This document shows positions 34,275 to 45,853 of a DNA stretch of 64,000 nt, one piece after another. The position numbers were made by a program, and so were the translations under genes. The DNA is from Carnegiea gigantea (taxonomy: Eukaryota; Streptophyta; Magnoliopsida; Caryophyllales; Cactaceae): positions 997,501-1,061,500 of the forward strand of contig JAKOGI010000085.1 of NCBI GenBank assembly GCA_029747015.1. Direction: 5' to 3'. The notes under the pieces were generated by a model. That model ran no database searches and had not been told where the DNA came from. It saw nothing but the letters and a program-made list of their open reading frames with translations. The stretch's first letter is position 1. Each line of letters starts with the position of its first letter.

Positions 34275-34749
34275 AGAAAACAGGTATGGGTATGGATATA
34301 GCCCTCACCGCCCTATACCCGCACCCTACCCTTACCTATGTTTAAAATAAGAAAAAAATTTATTTTAGTTCAACATTTTTTTCAATTTAAGTCCAACTCA
34401 AACCCTTCTAACTAGAAATTATTCAATAATGTGTTTGATTTCACAATTTTGAACAATACATTCTCAAAATATCACAACTTTGCAATCTTATAATGACAAA
34501 AATATATATCATACTTGTATATGGGTTACATATAGGTATTAATTTTCATTCTCTATGTGAACCCAGATAAAACCCACAATCCCGCAGAACCCGATGGATA
34601 TGAGTATTAGTTTATTTTTTAACACCCGATGGGTATGGATATGCGTACGGATATGGATACGGGGTATGGATATGGTCACAATTTTTGAAAACGGGCATGA
34701 ATAAGGGTATGACTGAGCCCGCTCCATACCCACCCCATTGACATCCCTA
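34275..34749 (-). repeat. Dispersed repeat ending in CATTGACATCCCTA (hAT-like non-autonomous element or relic)
   Basis: A GGATATGG/CATACCC-rich segment. Its right edge, read on the minus strand, begins TAGGGATGTCAATGGGG, a form common at plant hAT-like element termini. A related copy in the opposite orientation begins TAGGGTTGGCATGGGG at 51373. The left end is not defined and no target duplication was found. Confidence 0.35.
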
Positions 34750-35064
34750 GCGCCTTATGGACTCCCTCCGCATTTATAGTGTCCCAATATTAAGCCCAAA
34801 GAGGCTTGATTACTATCATAAAAAGAAGAAATATACATTGATCCACCAACAATATTAAATACTAATTATTCTTCAAAATATGATACAACTCATGCATATG
34901 TGCCGACTTCAATAACTATACATATTATCCACCTTCAAAAAATGCTAGCACATTTATTATTCAAATAGGTGATTTGAACTACCGTATAACCAAAATTACA
35001 ATATTATTTACATCAATGTTGGACTTATTTTTAGCATTGGCAAACAATCCACTAGAAGCGGCAA

Positions 35065-35076
35065 TGCAGCTCATTT
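35065..35076. repeat. Target-site duplication of the LINE, left copy
   Basis: TGCAGCTCATTT next to the LINE poly(A) (poly-T on this strand). Exact repeat at 41417-41428. Confidence 0.85.
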
Positions 35077-35089
35077 ATTTTTTTGGGGT

Positions 35090-37150
35090 GGAGAAGAGGG
35101 GCTAAGCTCCTAAGAGAAGTTTATCATTTAGCGTTTCTAGGCCATGCAGGCCTAACAAGGTCTGCATGTAAAACATCTAACGTATCCGTAGGCAGACATC
35201 ATAGTATGTTGCTCCTACATCCCTATCTACTCCTAGGTTGGCTAACCTATCTGCTACTTGGTTTGCTTCTCGATAACAGTGCGACACCTTGACTTACCAG
35301 TCGTCTTTGGCCAGTATTTGTTTGCATTGAATGATGAGCTGCTTGTGAATAGGATTCCATGATCCATTCCCATGTCGCAGTCCCACTACGATCATTGAAT
35401 CTGCTCGGAGCCAAACCTTCCTCAGCCCCAAGTCACGAGCCATCTTCGAGGCACGAAGCGCCGCTCTGAGCTCCGCCTTGACAGAAGTACATTGCGTGAA
35501 GTTTTCTACAAACCCTTTAATCCATTCTCCTTGGTGTACTCGGATTACTCTACCTCCAGCTCCCGTACCAAGATTAACCCTTCAAGGCCGCATCTGTGTT
35601 TAAGAGCACCCATCCGTCCGGTGGGGCTTTCCACTGGATTAGCCTCTCTTGTGTCCCATGGGCTGGTGTTGTAGTGAAGGGATTGTCCAACCGTAACACA
35701 TAGATTATGTCTCCAAACCTTTTCAGTAGGAATCTAGCCTTATCTTCCAGGATCTCCTCCAGTCGTCCAAAACAATGTGCGTTCCGCCATTTGCACATAT
35801 ACCAAATGGTCACGAGAAATTTCGTTGCCCATTCTAAATCATTATGCTTCCCGTTGACATTTTCCTCGATCCAAGTGTTGCAAAATGCATCAGGGGCTCT
35901 CTATTTCAGCCCATATCCTTTGAGTGTCTGCCATACCTCCCGAGCACTACGGCAATCGCTGCGTATCACATGTACCGTAGACTCATGTGGGGCACCGCAA
36001 ATCCCACAGCCCGGATAGCTGGTGAATCCTCAGCGTGCCCGATTTTCCTGGGTTAAGATTCTATCATGGAGTACAAGCCACGTGAAGACGCGCACTTGTT
36101 GAGGTACTATATTCTTCCAGACCCAGCTCCAGTTTTATTCATGTGATATCGCAGGTTTGTCCTGAATGATGCTGATAGCCGCCTGCAACTTGAACTTTCC
36201 ATCATTGTCACCAATCCAGTAGAAATTGCCATCGACTCCTTCTTCTAGTAATTCGAAAGATGCAATACGGATCAGTACTGGGTGTGGAAGAAAATCCAAG
36301 AACGCTTCCCACCTCCGTCCCCCTTGCTCGTCCCAATATTCATGCGCGCGTTTCTCTAGTTCCGTGAGCGGTGCGTACTGAGTAGCAAATATGAGTAGAG
36401 GGGATGGTTCGACCCAGCGACCGAGCCAACATCTAGTCGTTCTTCCATCTTCGAGTGCCATCCCCGTATGCTCCTCTATGCGCCGCCTTTGCTCCACGAT
36501 CCCGCCCCAAGCGTGCGACTATCGTGAGTTTGCTAAGGCTGGCTGTCCGCGAAGAAGGCTCTTCCCTCCACAATATTTATGCGACAAAACCATAGCCCAT
36601 ACCTTAATGGGCTCCAAAATCATCCGCCACCCCAGATTCATACTAGCCGCCGCATTGAGGGCCCGTATTTTTGGAATTCCGAGACCACCGGCTTGCTTAC
36701 GGCGCGTGACTAAGGCCCATCAGGCCAAGTGCAATTTCTGTTCCGACACCATCCCTCCCTATAAAAATCTCCTAATTTTTCGATCAATTTCATCACACAT
36801 TGTCCTAGGTAATCAGGTTGTTTGCATCACATAAACTCGGATAGCGCAGATAGTTGATTGGATAAGGGTAAGCCAGCTCAATAAGGATAGGCATTTACTT
36901 TTCCATCCTGCTAGCCTCTTATCGACCCTTTTGACCACCAATTGGTATATGCTGTGGGTTACCTTTCCATGCAACGTGGGAACTCCTAGCTATCGCCCCT
37001 GGTCCTCCGTTTACTCCATGCCTATAACCGAGCATATATTCTCCTTAACTTTCACGCTCGTGTTCCCTGAGAAGTAAACGCTTGATTTGGCCGCACTCAC
37101 TTTTTGAACGGATGCTTGACAAAACCTATTGAGGCTTTGTTTAATCACCT
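35090..37150 (-). pseudogene. LINE ORF2, C-terminal part: zinc-binding region and RNase H
   Basis: Continues the RT frame once the 20-bp duplication at 37131-37170 is allowed for; the frames at 37849, 36497 and 35813 agree with that shift. Visible: WRMILEPIKVWAMVLSHKYC, the segment TTRCWLGRWVEPSPLLIFAT, NWSWVWKNIVPQQVRVFTWL (zf-RVT-like, with CGICGAPHES near 35995), and the start of an RNase H domain, APPDGWVLLNTDAALKG near 35620-35575. After 35574 the frame breaks up. Stops, mostly TAG or TGA, occur about every 100 codons. The zinc-binding region is a usual part of plant L1 ORF2. Confidence 0.75.
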
Positions 37151-37170
37151 GAGGCTTTGTTTAATCACCT
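37131..37170 (-). repeat. 20-bp perfect tandem duplication in LINE ORF2
   Basis: 37131-37150 is repeated exactly at 37151-37170. The extra 20 bases shift the RT frame and cause the stop at 37145. It looks like slippage after insertion of the LINE. Confidence 0.9.
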
Positions 37171-37849
37171 GGGCCTGCGACACAGAGGCTTCTACAAAAA
37201 AGATGACATCATCTGCGAAAAGGAGGCTCGAAATTTGGGGACCATGACGGCTCCTTGGGAAGGGATTCCGTCGTCTTTGCACAACTTCTCGTTCGATCAT
37301 TTGAGATATTCGTTCCATGCAAGATACAAACAGATAAAAAGATAAAGGATCTCCCTGTCGAATGCTTATTGCAGGGTGAAACCATTCTGTTTCTTCCCCT
37401 TTCCATAAAATGCTCATTGAGCACATTGAGGCACATCTCATAATCACCTGTATAACGTGGGTAGGCAAGTGCATATCCTTTAGTGTTCCTCGAATAAAGG
37501 ACCACTTGAGTCTGTGATACGCTTTCTCAAGGTCTATCTTGATTGCCATCCATCCTTTCTTCCTCTTCTTTGATTTCATGGAATGCATTATCTCTTGCAT
37601 TATGATGATAGTATCTCCTATTTGTCTTCCCGACACCAAACTAGATTGCAGTGGGGAAATTAAATCTGGCAGAATGGGCTTCAGTGAGTTCACTATGCAC
37701 TTGGTAATCAGTTTGTAAACAACATTACAAAGTCTTATTGGCCTGAATTGTGTAACTCTCTGCAGATTTGGAACCTTTGGAATAAGGGATATAAAGGTAT
37801 CATTGAGCCCACTAGGCATCTCCTTACCTTGTAGAACAGCAAGTACCAT
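37145..37849 (-). pseudogene. LINE ORF2 reverse transcriptase
   Basis: RT copies LINE RNA at the nicked target. Seen: NDTFISLIPKVPNL, RPIRLCNVVYKLITKCI, SSLVSGRQIGDTIIIMQE, the first catalytic block IKIDLEKAYHRLKW (His in place of the second Asp of the usual motif), SIRQGDPLSFYLF, and the catalytic LLFADDVIFF near 37225-37195. The frame is open for 234 codons and closes only at the tandem duplication. Upstream (37850-38640) it joins the endonuclease through at least one frameshift. Confidence 0.9.
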
Positions 37850-38640
37850 TTCACAGACGGTGTCCCCTACAAGTGGCCAATACCTTTAGAAAAAGTACGC
37901 TTGAAACCCATCAGGTCCTAGAGCCTTTAATGCCACCATTGCCATGAAAGCCTGAAAGACATCCTATACCGTGAAAGGTTCTGCTAGTTCCTGGTGTTGC
38001 TGCGGCATAAGAGGTGGGAATAAGCCCCTGTCTAATCCATGGGTCATGGCTTGTGGTTGGTCCTCGGTAAATCGTCCCTAAAAAAAACTTCTGACCATTC
38101 TGCATATTCGGTCTGGCTCCACGATCCAAGATCCATCATCATCTTGCAGTGTTTCGATGCAATTGAATCTGCGTCAGATGATAGTGCTAGTGTAAAAATA
38201 GTGAGTGTTATGGTCGCCATCCCGAATCACTTCCACTCTAGCCTTTTGCATCCATGAGATCTCAATTTGGTCTCAGACATTGCGTAATTGATCTTTGAGT
38301 CGCAAATCCAGTTTCAATAAGTAGTGGTCGCACCCCTCATTTAGTTTCCGCCGTATGCCCTGGATGCGAGCCCAAAGTTTTTGTTTTTCCTGAATAGGTT
38401 GCCAAATACCTTCCTGTTCCAAATGTTTAATGCCTTTGAAAGTGACTGCAAAGTAGGTACAGTTGCAGTGTTATCGGGCCAATTCTCCTTGAGGGTGTGA
38501 TCAAACTCCTCATGGGTACTCTATACCACTTGAAATCAAAAGGGTTTGGGGCGATTAGAAACGTGAGCAAAGCCTCATGTGCAAATTAAGAGAGGTAGGT
38601 GATTAGAGTAGCTCTGGAGAAGGTGCTGTACCACTCATTC
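37850..38640 (-). pseudogene. LINE ORF2 linker between endonuclease and RT
   Basis: About 790 bp of degenerate frames. The region contains the N-terminal RT extension and remains of the linker. No specific motif recognised beyond its position. Confidence 0.5.
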
Positions 38641-39290
38641 CTAGTATCGCCACTCTGTATTGCAGAGTGCCTGGTCAAGTCTTCTACTCTTTTGGATCAC
38701 TGGATTGTTTCCCTTTATCCAGGTAAATTTCTGGCCTGAGAAGCCCAGGTTAATAAGCGCATTGTTCTCTATCCAACGCTTGAACCGTATGCAGTGCCTA
38801 AACATCTCAGACCCACCGTAGTTCCGCTCGTCCAAGCTAATTGTTTCATTGAAGTCGCCTGCAAGAAGCCAAGGCTGCTACATAAGCACCACATATTCCT
38901 GGATATCGGTCCAGAGAGTTTTCCTTTTTTGTGGGTGTGGGATAGCATAAATTGCTGTGAATAGCCAGGTCTCCCCCTGTCCTTTGCGCAACCGCATGGT
39001 GACAAACTGCTCCTATGAGTGAAGGATATCAATTTCAACTTCTTGGGCATTTTATAGGATCCAAATGCCCCCTTGGAACCCCTGGGCTTCACTTCGATGC
39101 CACATATCATATCCACTTAGTCGACATATCTTATCAGCTCTTGCCCCACTGATATGGGTCTCCAGTAATGCTACGATTAGTGGCTTATGCTGTCGGATAT
39201 GCTCTCTGTACTCCTGATGAAATAACTTGTTCCCTGCACCGGGAACATTCCATACCAGGATTCATACATCCTGATTCACTTCCCTTGGTG
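38641..39290 (-). pseudogene. LINE ORF2 endonuclease (APE-like)
   Basis: The endonuclease nicks target DNA to prime reverse transcription. Around 39270 the frame gives ILVWNVPGAGN, with the Asn of the active site. ALLETHISGARADK near 39180-39140 holds the catalytic Glu, and WLLAGDFNETI near 38870-38840 the catalytic Asp/Asn. WIKGNNPVIQKSRRLDQAL follows near 38720-38660. Frame changes occur near 39100 and 38880. Four of the usual motif blocks are recognisable. Confidence 0.78.
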
Positions 39291-39832
39291 GGTAGCCACT
39301 GTCAGTCGTATTAAGATTTGGATACATAATTCACTACGTAGCAATTGGACCTCCACTAGGTCATGCGTAAGTGGGCCTAGTCAGCCCATGATCCTTTGGT
39401 AAGGGACTGGGCCATGCCCGTGAACATTCCCTTATTTCCTCATTTTACCTACGCTAGGTATCGTGGAGTCCATCCGGGTTCGTCCCCAGTGTACTATGCC
39501 AATGACAATTGGTGGATTCGGTCGTGCGCCATTAGCTGGTAGACGTCCCCTGGCTGCAGTTAACCCCGTATCTCCCCCGTCACGGTGTTACAGTGGAGGA
39601 GCGCGTCATTTAGGTGACGCACGAGGTGGTACTAAAGGTCCTCTCTGCCCCGGGGAATTCTGTGAACCCTGCATCTCCTGCCACCCTGGTCCTCTTTTCG
39701 TTGTATTTTGTTCCCTATTGTTAACAATGACAGCATTTCTTTTAGCTAAAGGCTCCCTGACTAGCTCCATGTCCTTGGGGCCTATACGTCCCTACTTTCC
39801 ATAGCGTGCACATCATGCATCTGCCTCGGTAT
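39291..39832 (-). pseudogene. LINE segment between ORF1 and ORF2
   Basis: About 540 bp with broken frames between the Gln/Pro-rich end of ORF1 and the endonuclease. It may be the ORF1 C terminus or the intercistronic region. A GTATCTCCC/GGAGG-rich patch lies at 39560-39620. Confidence 0.4.
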
Positions 39833-41361
39833 CTATGTAACAGTATCAGCAAGTTGTTTATTCTCTTGATTTTCAGGCACAATGTTTTCAGTGTAAGTCC
39901 GCGCCCTTCCCTCAGGTGCTTCCACCTCATCTGCTGTTTGCAGTAATGGTTCATGTGTTACTTCAATCTCCTCTTCTAGCACCCTAAATCTGGATCCTGC
40001 ATTTAGTGGTGCCTGCAGTGGCTCAGGTTGCAACACTCTGGGTGCCCGTTTAGGCTGCGCTACTTGATCACTTGCCTGGTCCTTTATTGCAGGGTTTCTT
40101 CCTGCGCCACGATTTGGTTGGCTTCGAGGTGCATTTTGATCTTGTCTAGTGGTTTTCTGTCGTGGCTTATGGACCATCATCCAGGCTCCATAAATCGCCT
40201 CCTCTATGTTCGAGGCCCGTTCACGATGATTAGCTTCGCTCGTATTTACTTGGTCTGGTGGCATTTCTTGCGCTGGTGTGCGCAATGGGTACATGTCCTC
40301 TCTGCAACCCTACTTCCCACAGCCAAAGCATATCATCCTCAGGCCTTCATATTGTATTTTTCATATCCTCGCATTTAGCTGGAACTTTGATAACAGAGGC
40401 TTGGTTAAATCTACATCCACACAGACAGGTAAATTGCCCTCTCTCGACATTGGCTGTGGTACTATCCAGCTTTAAGACCTTCCCAATCTTAGTGCCTATC
40501 TTGTTAAGTAGAAAGTGCTTGTTAAAGTACTCCACCCCGAGTTTCGGAATTCGAACCCATGCTGTCAGTTTTGTTATTTTATCCTCCTTAGGTACCAAAT
40601 TGGGTACCCACTCCCGATGACTAGATAGTTATCTCCTATCATCTATGGCCATCCATAAGCACATGCTCATAGTCTTCCCTATTTGTGAATCGGCTCAGAT
40701 AATAGTCAAATACGATATCAATAAGGGAAAAGTCACCTTTCAATGGCCATTTTGTCTTCAGCCGTTTCTTGAGTTGCATGTGTCCGACCCCTTTGTCAAA
40801 CAGTTTGACTATGAGCGCATCCTTCCATGATTCTCGGAGCATCCGTTTCTCATGAGCTGTTAAGAGAATCGTAGGGCATGTTGGGTATTCCTCCGATGGT
40901 GGTTCATCATCCTCCTATATATCGTTATATTCACCGGAAAACCAGATTGCGTTATCCCTCATGTCTATGTGCAGATTCGGATTGTTCCTTTGCAGCGTGT
41001 CCCGGTACGACAATCCGGCACCAAACACGAAACCCCTATGCCCTTTGTCGTACCATGATTCGAGTACTCGTGGAGATGTTAAGTCCATTTCATCGCCTGA
41101 CGCCACGTTGTCTGGTTGTTCCTGATCGGTTACATCTCTCATTGTGCGTTTCATCTTCTTTGTTAAACAGTTCAATCGACCGCCGTCCCTCGTTGCCTGG
41201 GCTTGAGGTGTCCCACACATAGCATGCGAAACCTCAGGGCGGTCCATGGTCTTGGTTCTATGTTCCATATCCGTGGGTACACCAATTTTGCCTTGCTCGG
41301 TCTCGCCGCTCGGGTCTTCCTCAGCACTGCTGTCAGTCTCCATCCGCCGTAGCCCGCGCAT
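39833..41361 (-). pseudogene. LINE ORF1, nucleic-acid-binding protein (DUF4283/CCHC type)
   Basis: ORF1 of plant L1 elements binds LINE RNA. ATG at 41361 (MRGLRRMETDSSAEEDPSGE) opens 148 codons to a TAG at 40915. The frame continues with SWYDKGHRGFVFGAG upstream and TAHEKRMLRESWKDALIVKL after it, a region like the DUF4283 domain (LKGDFSLIDI, RFTNREDYEHVL). TAWVRIPKLGVEYFNKHFL follows near 40570. A Cys cluster (ICFGCGK near 40330-40310) and a basic/Pro-rich tail to 39833 (RQDQNAPRSQPNRGAGRNPA) complete it. At least three stops or shifts. Confidence 0.75.
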
Positions 41362-41416
41362 TGCCTAGGTTTGCGTGAGTCGCCACCTAGGGTTCAAATA
41401 ACGTGTTTCCGTTTTG

Positions 41417-41428
41417 TGCAGCTCATTT
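41417..41428. repeat. Target-site duplication of the LINE, right copy
   Basis: TGCAGCTCATTT, identical to 35065-35076. Confidence 0.85.
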
Positions 41429-41489
41429 CATTGTACAATAAAACCAGCTAATTTCCTCGACATTTTAAACACAATTTAATGTGTAGCTC

Positions 41490-42420
41490 AATTTTGAAAA
41501 CTCTAAGTACTTGAAGTCCTCAGTGAGATTTGGGCCCTCAAAGACTGCTTCATCATGATTGTTACCAATTCTTCCTCAAATAAATCCACTTCTTCTCCCT
41601 CCACAACTTTCCCTTCAAAAGTTTTAATTAGGTTCGCCACAAAGTACTCCAAATTAAACCTCTAGCCAACACGTTATCGGGGCACATCCTCCTCCCTACC
41701 TCAAAAGGCATCATTTTGATCTCTTTCCTCCCTGCCGCATCTATTCCTACGAGTTGTGACTTGTATCTATATCTGTATCCATACTCATATCTAATGACAG
41801 AAGGAACCTCTCGCACTTACACTCCATCCAGTCCTCCCACACATTAGGTACTCCCAATTTCCACCACCAGGACATTGATGGCAGACTTCTTGGGCACCAA
41901 ATTACCAGCCCAACTCCATGTCTTCTGTGACCCGATGGGCCAGTGTGTGTCGACGAAGCACCTTCAGAACGACCCCCTTCAAGTACAGGTTCAGATACTC
42001 TTCTCGGTTGAATCCCATCCGACTCGCCCCCATCACCTATTTGATCTCGTTGAGGACTTGGGATTGTACTCCTGCGCTTTTCACAAAATTGGCCATGGCC
42101 CACGTGAACTCTATCATGGGCAAATCAGTGCTCGCATTTAGGAATTCATTGCACAAAGTGACAATCTCATCTTCGGTTAATTTTTTATCTCCTCCCTCTT
42201 CTTTTGGTAAATTCAATTCCAACCAAAAACGTTCAACGTAACAGAATTTAATCATCTTTTCATTCTTTTGCTTGGCTTCTATATGGCACTCAATTAGGTC
42301 CAAAAACATCTCATTTAACTCTGTTTCTAGGTCTTGGATCTTGGCCCATTGGCCCACTAACAAGATCCTTGTCAATTTGGGCCAATTGAGAATGTTCAAG
42401 TTGAAACACGGCAAGCCCAA
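41490..42420 (-). pseudogene. Cytochrome P450 pseudogene, CYP89-like, N-terminal part missing
   Basis: The minus frame from 42420 shows NLNILNWPKLTRILL, LTEDEIVTLCNEFLNASTD (I-helix region; family GTDTT reads STDLP) and WAMANFVKSAG, ending at 42037. A second frame near 41865-41760 has NVWEDWMECKCERFLLSLD (normally PERF). A third near 41730-41690 has the haem-ligand region MMPFEVGRRMCPD, with Cys kept and the following Gly lost. The tail runs to about 41490. The order and wording fit CYP89, but the exon before 42420 is absent, with unrelated DNA upstream. Several frameshifts and stops. The LINE lies 60-70 bp past its 3' end. Confidence 0.78.
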
Positions 42421-42430
42421 TCAGATTCGA

Positions 42431-44890
42431 CTGTTGATGGATTGAGCTTTACTGAGTTCATCGTCATCGAGACAAAGCCCAAAACACATGGCACATTGCA
42501 ATGGGAACATGGCAGAGAGGAAATAGTCCCTGGAATTGGATTAGGCTCCCAAACTTGGACTCGGCCTCTAGTGGGTGTACCATGGTATCCAAGGCCCATT
42601 TTCGAGCTCCGGAGAAGGATGCCAAATGGGTGGGGCTAGGGAAGTGGGTGGCCAGGTTACGACATTGCACTTACCAAATTGGTCCATAAGAGGTTAGGTA
42701 GAGCTCACCTTGTGATGGTGTGGGTCGAAAATTGCATGTGTTGGAAGGGATTTTACACGATATGACGAGATTGCCCCATTTTTAATGAGGGGTTAATGGG
42801 CTAGGATGGGCTTGAAGATCTAATTGCAGGGCCATGAGCCCACATAAAGGGTGAAGATTGAGCCCAGCTTGGACCAAAGGCGTGTAACAATGGGTAGTGG
42901 TCCATGAGGGGATGAGTAGCTCCATAGTAGCCCAGAGGTAGAGATTTTAGGCCCAGGAGGGACTTGTTTTGCATATTTTAGTATTTTTGTGTGATTTTTG
43001 AGGGCATGGATCAAGCAAGGCCTTCCTAGGAGAGAGACGCACAATGAAAAGATGATGGTAAACCAAGTCTCCATTTTTGCATCAGAGTTAGCTAGCAAGT
43101 GTTCGTTTAAAACCCTTTTTTTGGAGGGGGTGTTGATGGAAAACTGTGAAGAGGCTAAATCTAAAAGCATCAAACAATTCTCATTTCAATTGCCAAAAAA
43201 AAGGAACCGGTCTAATCGGTTCCAGTTTCGGTTTCAAAAAAATATCTGGATTCATAACCTAGAACCTGTTTAGAGAGAGAAAAATGAATAATGTCTGATT
43301 TTTTACTACTTTTTCTTTTGTTTGTCTATTCTTTTTCTATTTTTCCCTTACAAAAATTAAATTTTTATATAGCGAATTTAATGCAATATCAGTTAATTTT
43401 TTTCCTACTAATTAAAGGATGAATCATAATATTTTTCAAGTAACAAAGATTTAAAAAAAAAAAACATGCTTAATATATTAACTTTCTTTTTTCTGTAATG
43501 ATTGAAGATGAAGGTCGAAAAAGATCAAACATTCTCTTTCCCCTCCAAATGACTGGGAAAATTTAATTTGTTAAGTCCTAAAATTTGAATATTAGGCGTG
43601 GCGGATACCATGCAATCGGAATCAGAACCTGAGGTTCCGGTTCCAGTTCTCAAAAATTAGGAACCTGTTTGATCAATTCAGGTTTCGATCCCCAATTTTT
43701 TAAGTGGGTATCTGAAACCACCCACCTTGTAAATAAGCTTTGAAGATTATTAGTTTGCATTCGTGGTGGATGATTTCACCATTGGGTTTAACATAGGACA
43801 AGATGTAATACTTTTCAAGTCTATTAGTTATAGTGACCAATAATTTTCCAGGTCAATCAGTAAAATCATCCTGCCAACAACGTAAGACGTTTACCGATTA
43901 CCATTCATGTAAGGGAAACGTTATGCGTCGCGGCTTGAAATTCTCTTATGATTTTCAATGCATAAATAGATTCACATTACCTGCAATCAAGGTATCTTTT
44001 TTGAGCCTGTCATAATAATAACCAACACATGTTGATCCAAGTGGTTTGATCGACATTTATTTTTCTTAAATAACATTTCAGGTTCGAGTGATTTTATGAA
44101 TAAGAAAATCTGTAGTAGAAAAACTATATCCTTTTACAAGACAATTAACAGCAGTATATAGTTTCATAGCCGTCCAATAACTCAAGTTCAATACATATGT
44201 ATTACAAAAACGAAGTTTTTCCCAATAATTTGAAACCAAGCTTCTACTTCATTAAAGAAAACAAAAACAAATGATCATCTATTAAGATTTTGGGTCTATG
44301 AAATGTCTTGTAAAAATTGATCACTGCTATAGTAGGTGCCTCAACTCTCATAAAATTGGCTCGTTCTTGTTCCCGCTTATGGCATGAGACCAAGTAAGCT
44401 GATAAGCGGATCAACCCAGAATTGAACTCATTGCTTACCAAAAACAAAAGATACTAAATTATACTGAAACATATTGAATGGTACTAAATAAGTTTTTAAG
44501 ATTTCGGGCTAATTATGATTAAGCATGGAAATATATTTATAGAGTTGTGTAACTGTCGTATATACCCAAAATGAGCTCTTGTAAGGACATAATTATCTAT
44601 ATTATGATGGAAAATGTTCATTTTCCAACGAGTTGTGTTTTATATCCTATAGTTGTTGTAAATTAAATTTGCGATGACTTTCTTCTAATTGACATGTATA
44701 AGATACAAACAATTTATGAATATATGATTAATTTATAGTTGCTATTATTAACTTGATAATTTCTTGTCTCCTTAGCGATAGCTTTCAAGATTAATTCAAT
44801 TTTGAAACAATTATAATTAGAACACCTAGAACGCATATTTGTTGTTAGTTATTAGTAAATTAGAAGTCGACACTACCAATAGATGGCGTA
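42431..44890. other. Intergenic, no gene; contains GGAACC-rich repeats
   Basis: AT-rich DNA. At 43200-43265 and 43650-43725 two related stretches share GGAACC...GGTTTC wording (a direct repeat about 450 bp apart, diverged). Frames at 42998-43273 and 43833-44015 carry no motif. No RNA gene seen. Confidence 0.4.
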
Positions 44891-44904
44891 ATAAATAATA
44901 GGGT

Positions 44905-44999
44905 TAGGCTACCTACAATTTACCCCTTGGGGTGCGGCCCTTCCCCGGACCTTGTGTGAACGCGAGATGCTTGTGCATCGGGCTGCCCTTTTGTTAGAA
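44905..44999 (+). mobile_element. Au SINE, 3' part (5' truncated)
   Basis: The + strand 'gggttaggctacctacaatt' then 'ccccttggggtgcggccctt' and 'ccccggacc', ending 'gcatcgggctgccctttt', match the 3' half of the plant Au SINE family as I remember it. The tRNA-derived 5' half is missing. Insertion ends are not bounded by a visible duplication. A RNA-polymerase-III promoter is therefore absent and it cannot be active. Confidence 0.75.
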
Positions 45000-45808
45000 G
45001 GAGAACGAGAAAGTTTATATTTTTTTAAAAAATCAAGAGATATTATAAAATTTAGATTTAAGAATATATTGGATATAAAAGTTCCAATAAAATTATTGAT
45101 TTATATGCTATCAATATTTTTTAAAAAGTTTGCTTCAATTTTAATTACATTTTTAAAATACGAAAGCAATTTTCACAGAATTAATGACACATCTATGTAT
45201 TTGTGTAATATAACAATTCTTCAAATAATAGGCATTTTATAAATATAATAATAATATTTTTTTTGATATTACACTTAAAAGTGTGAAACATTTTATTTTG
45301 TTATATAATGTAAAAAATTTTTCAATTTTAAATAAATTTTACAATAACAATAACGAACATATTTCTATTATTAACTTATTGATAAAGAATAGGTGACTTG
45401 GATTTAATGATAATCTAATCAATTAAGTACTTTTACAAGTGCTGAATTGTGCTGAATTATAATAGATTATACTAAACTGTGCTTAATGATGTTGAATTAT
45501 GCTAAAATATACTGAACGCTGATGATAAATACTTATTATAAATTGAAAATATACCCTAGTAGTTATACTTAGTTGCTGCCACCTTCGGTATTCCCTTTTT
45601 GAAATAACCAATTATCACACTCATGATTTCATTGTTCATGCAACTAAAAATGTTCCTAGTGTTCCAAGTTTATTAATAATTGAATTCATTAATCTTGCCG
45701 CCATTCATACCCTATAACTCTGAAAATAAAATTAAAAAAAAAACCAATAGATAAGTCAGATTTTCTCAAATACAAAAATTTAGCTATGCCAACTAACTGA
45801 TTTACCTA

Positions 45809-45810
<2 letters not shown>
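45000..45810. other. Intergenic, no gene seen
   Basis: AT-rich. The frame 44952-45242 is chance. Around 45420-45540 'gctgaattgtgctgaattat' and 'actaaactgtgcttaatg' give a short degenerate tandem. Confidence 0.4.
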
Positions 45811-45851
<41 letters not shown>

Positions 45852-45853
45852 AC
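45811..45853. repeat. Compound microsatellite (TG)n(TA)n(TG)n
   Basis: TGTGTG, then a TATATA run, then TGTGTGTGTG. Simple dinucleotide repeats, likely polymorphic. Confidence 0.95.

Larger units (their letters stand above)
35077..41416 (-). mobile_element. L1-type LINE (plant non-LTR retrotransposon), nearly complete
   Basis: 6340 bp on the minus strand between 12-bp direct repeats TGCAGCTCATTT. The 3' end has a short A run (minus strand AAAAAAAT). Two coding regions follow the plant L1 order: an RNA-binding ORF1 with a Cys knuckle, then ORF2 with endonuclease, RT, zinc-binding and RNase H domains. Stops and a few frameshifts have silenced it. The 5' leader before ORF1 is only about 55 bp, so a small 5' truncation is possible. 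Confidence 0.88.

Noticed and set aside
34539..34733. Small frame inside the 34.3-34.7 kb repeat
   Set aside because: It is an artefact of the GGATATGG-rich repeat.
44080..44100. tRNA T-arm-like GGTTCGAG
   Set aside because: No cloverleaf could be built around it.
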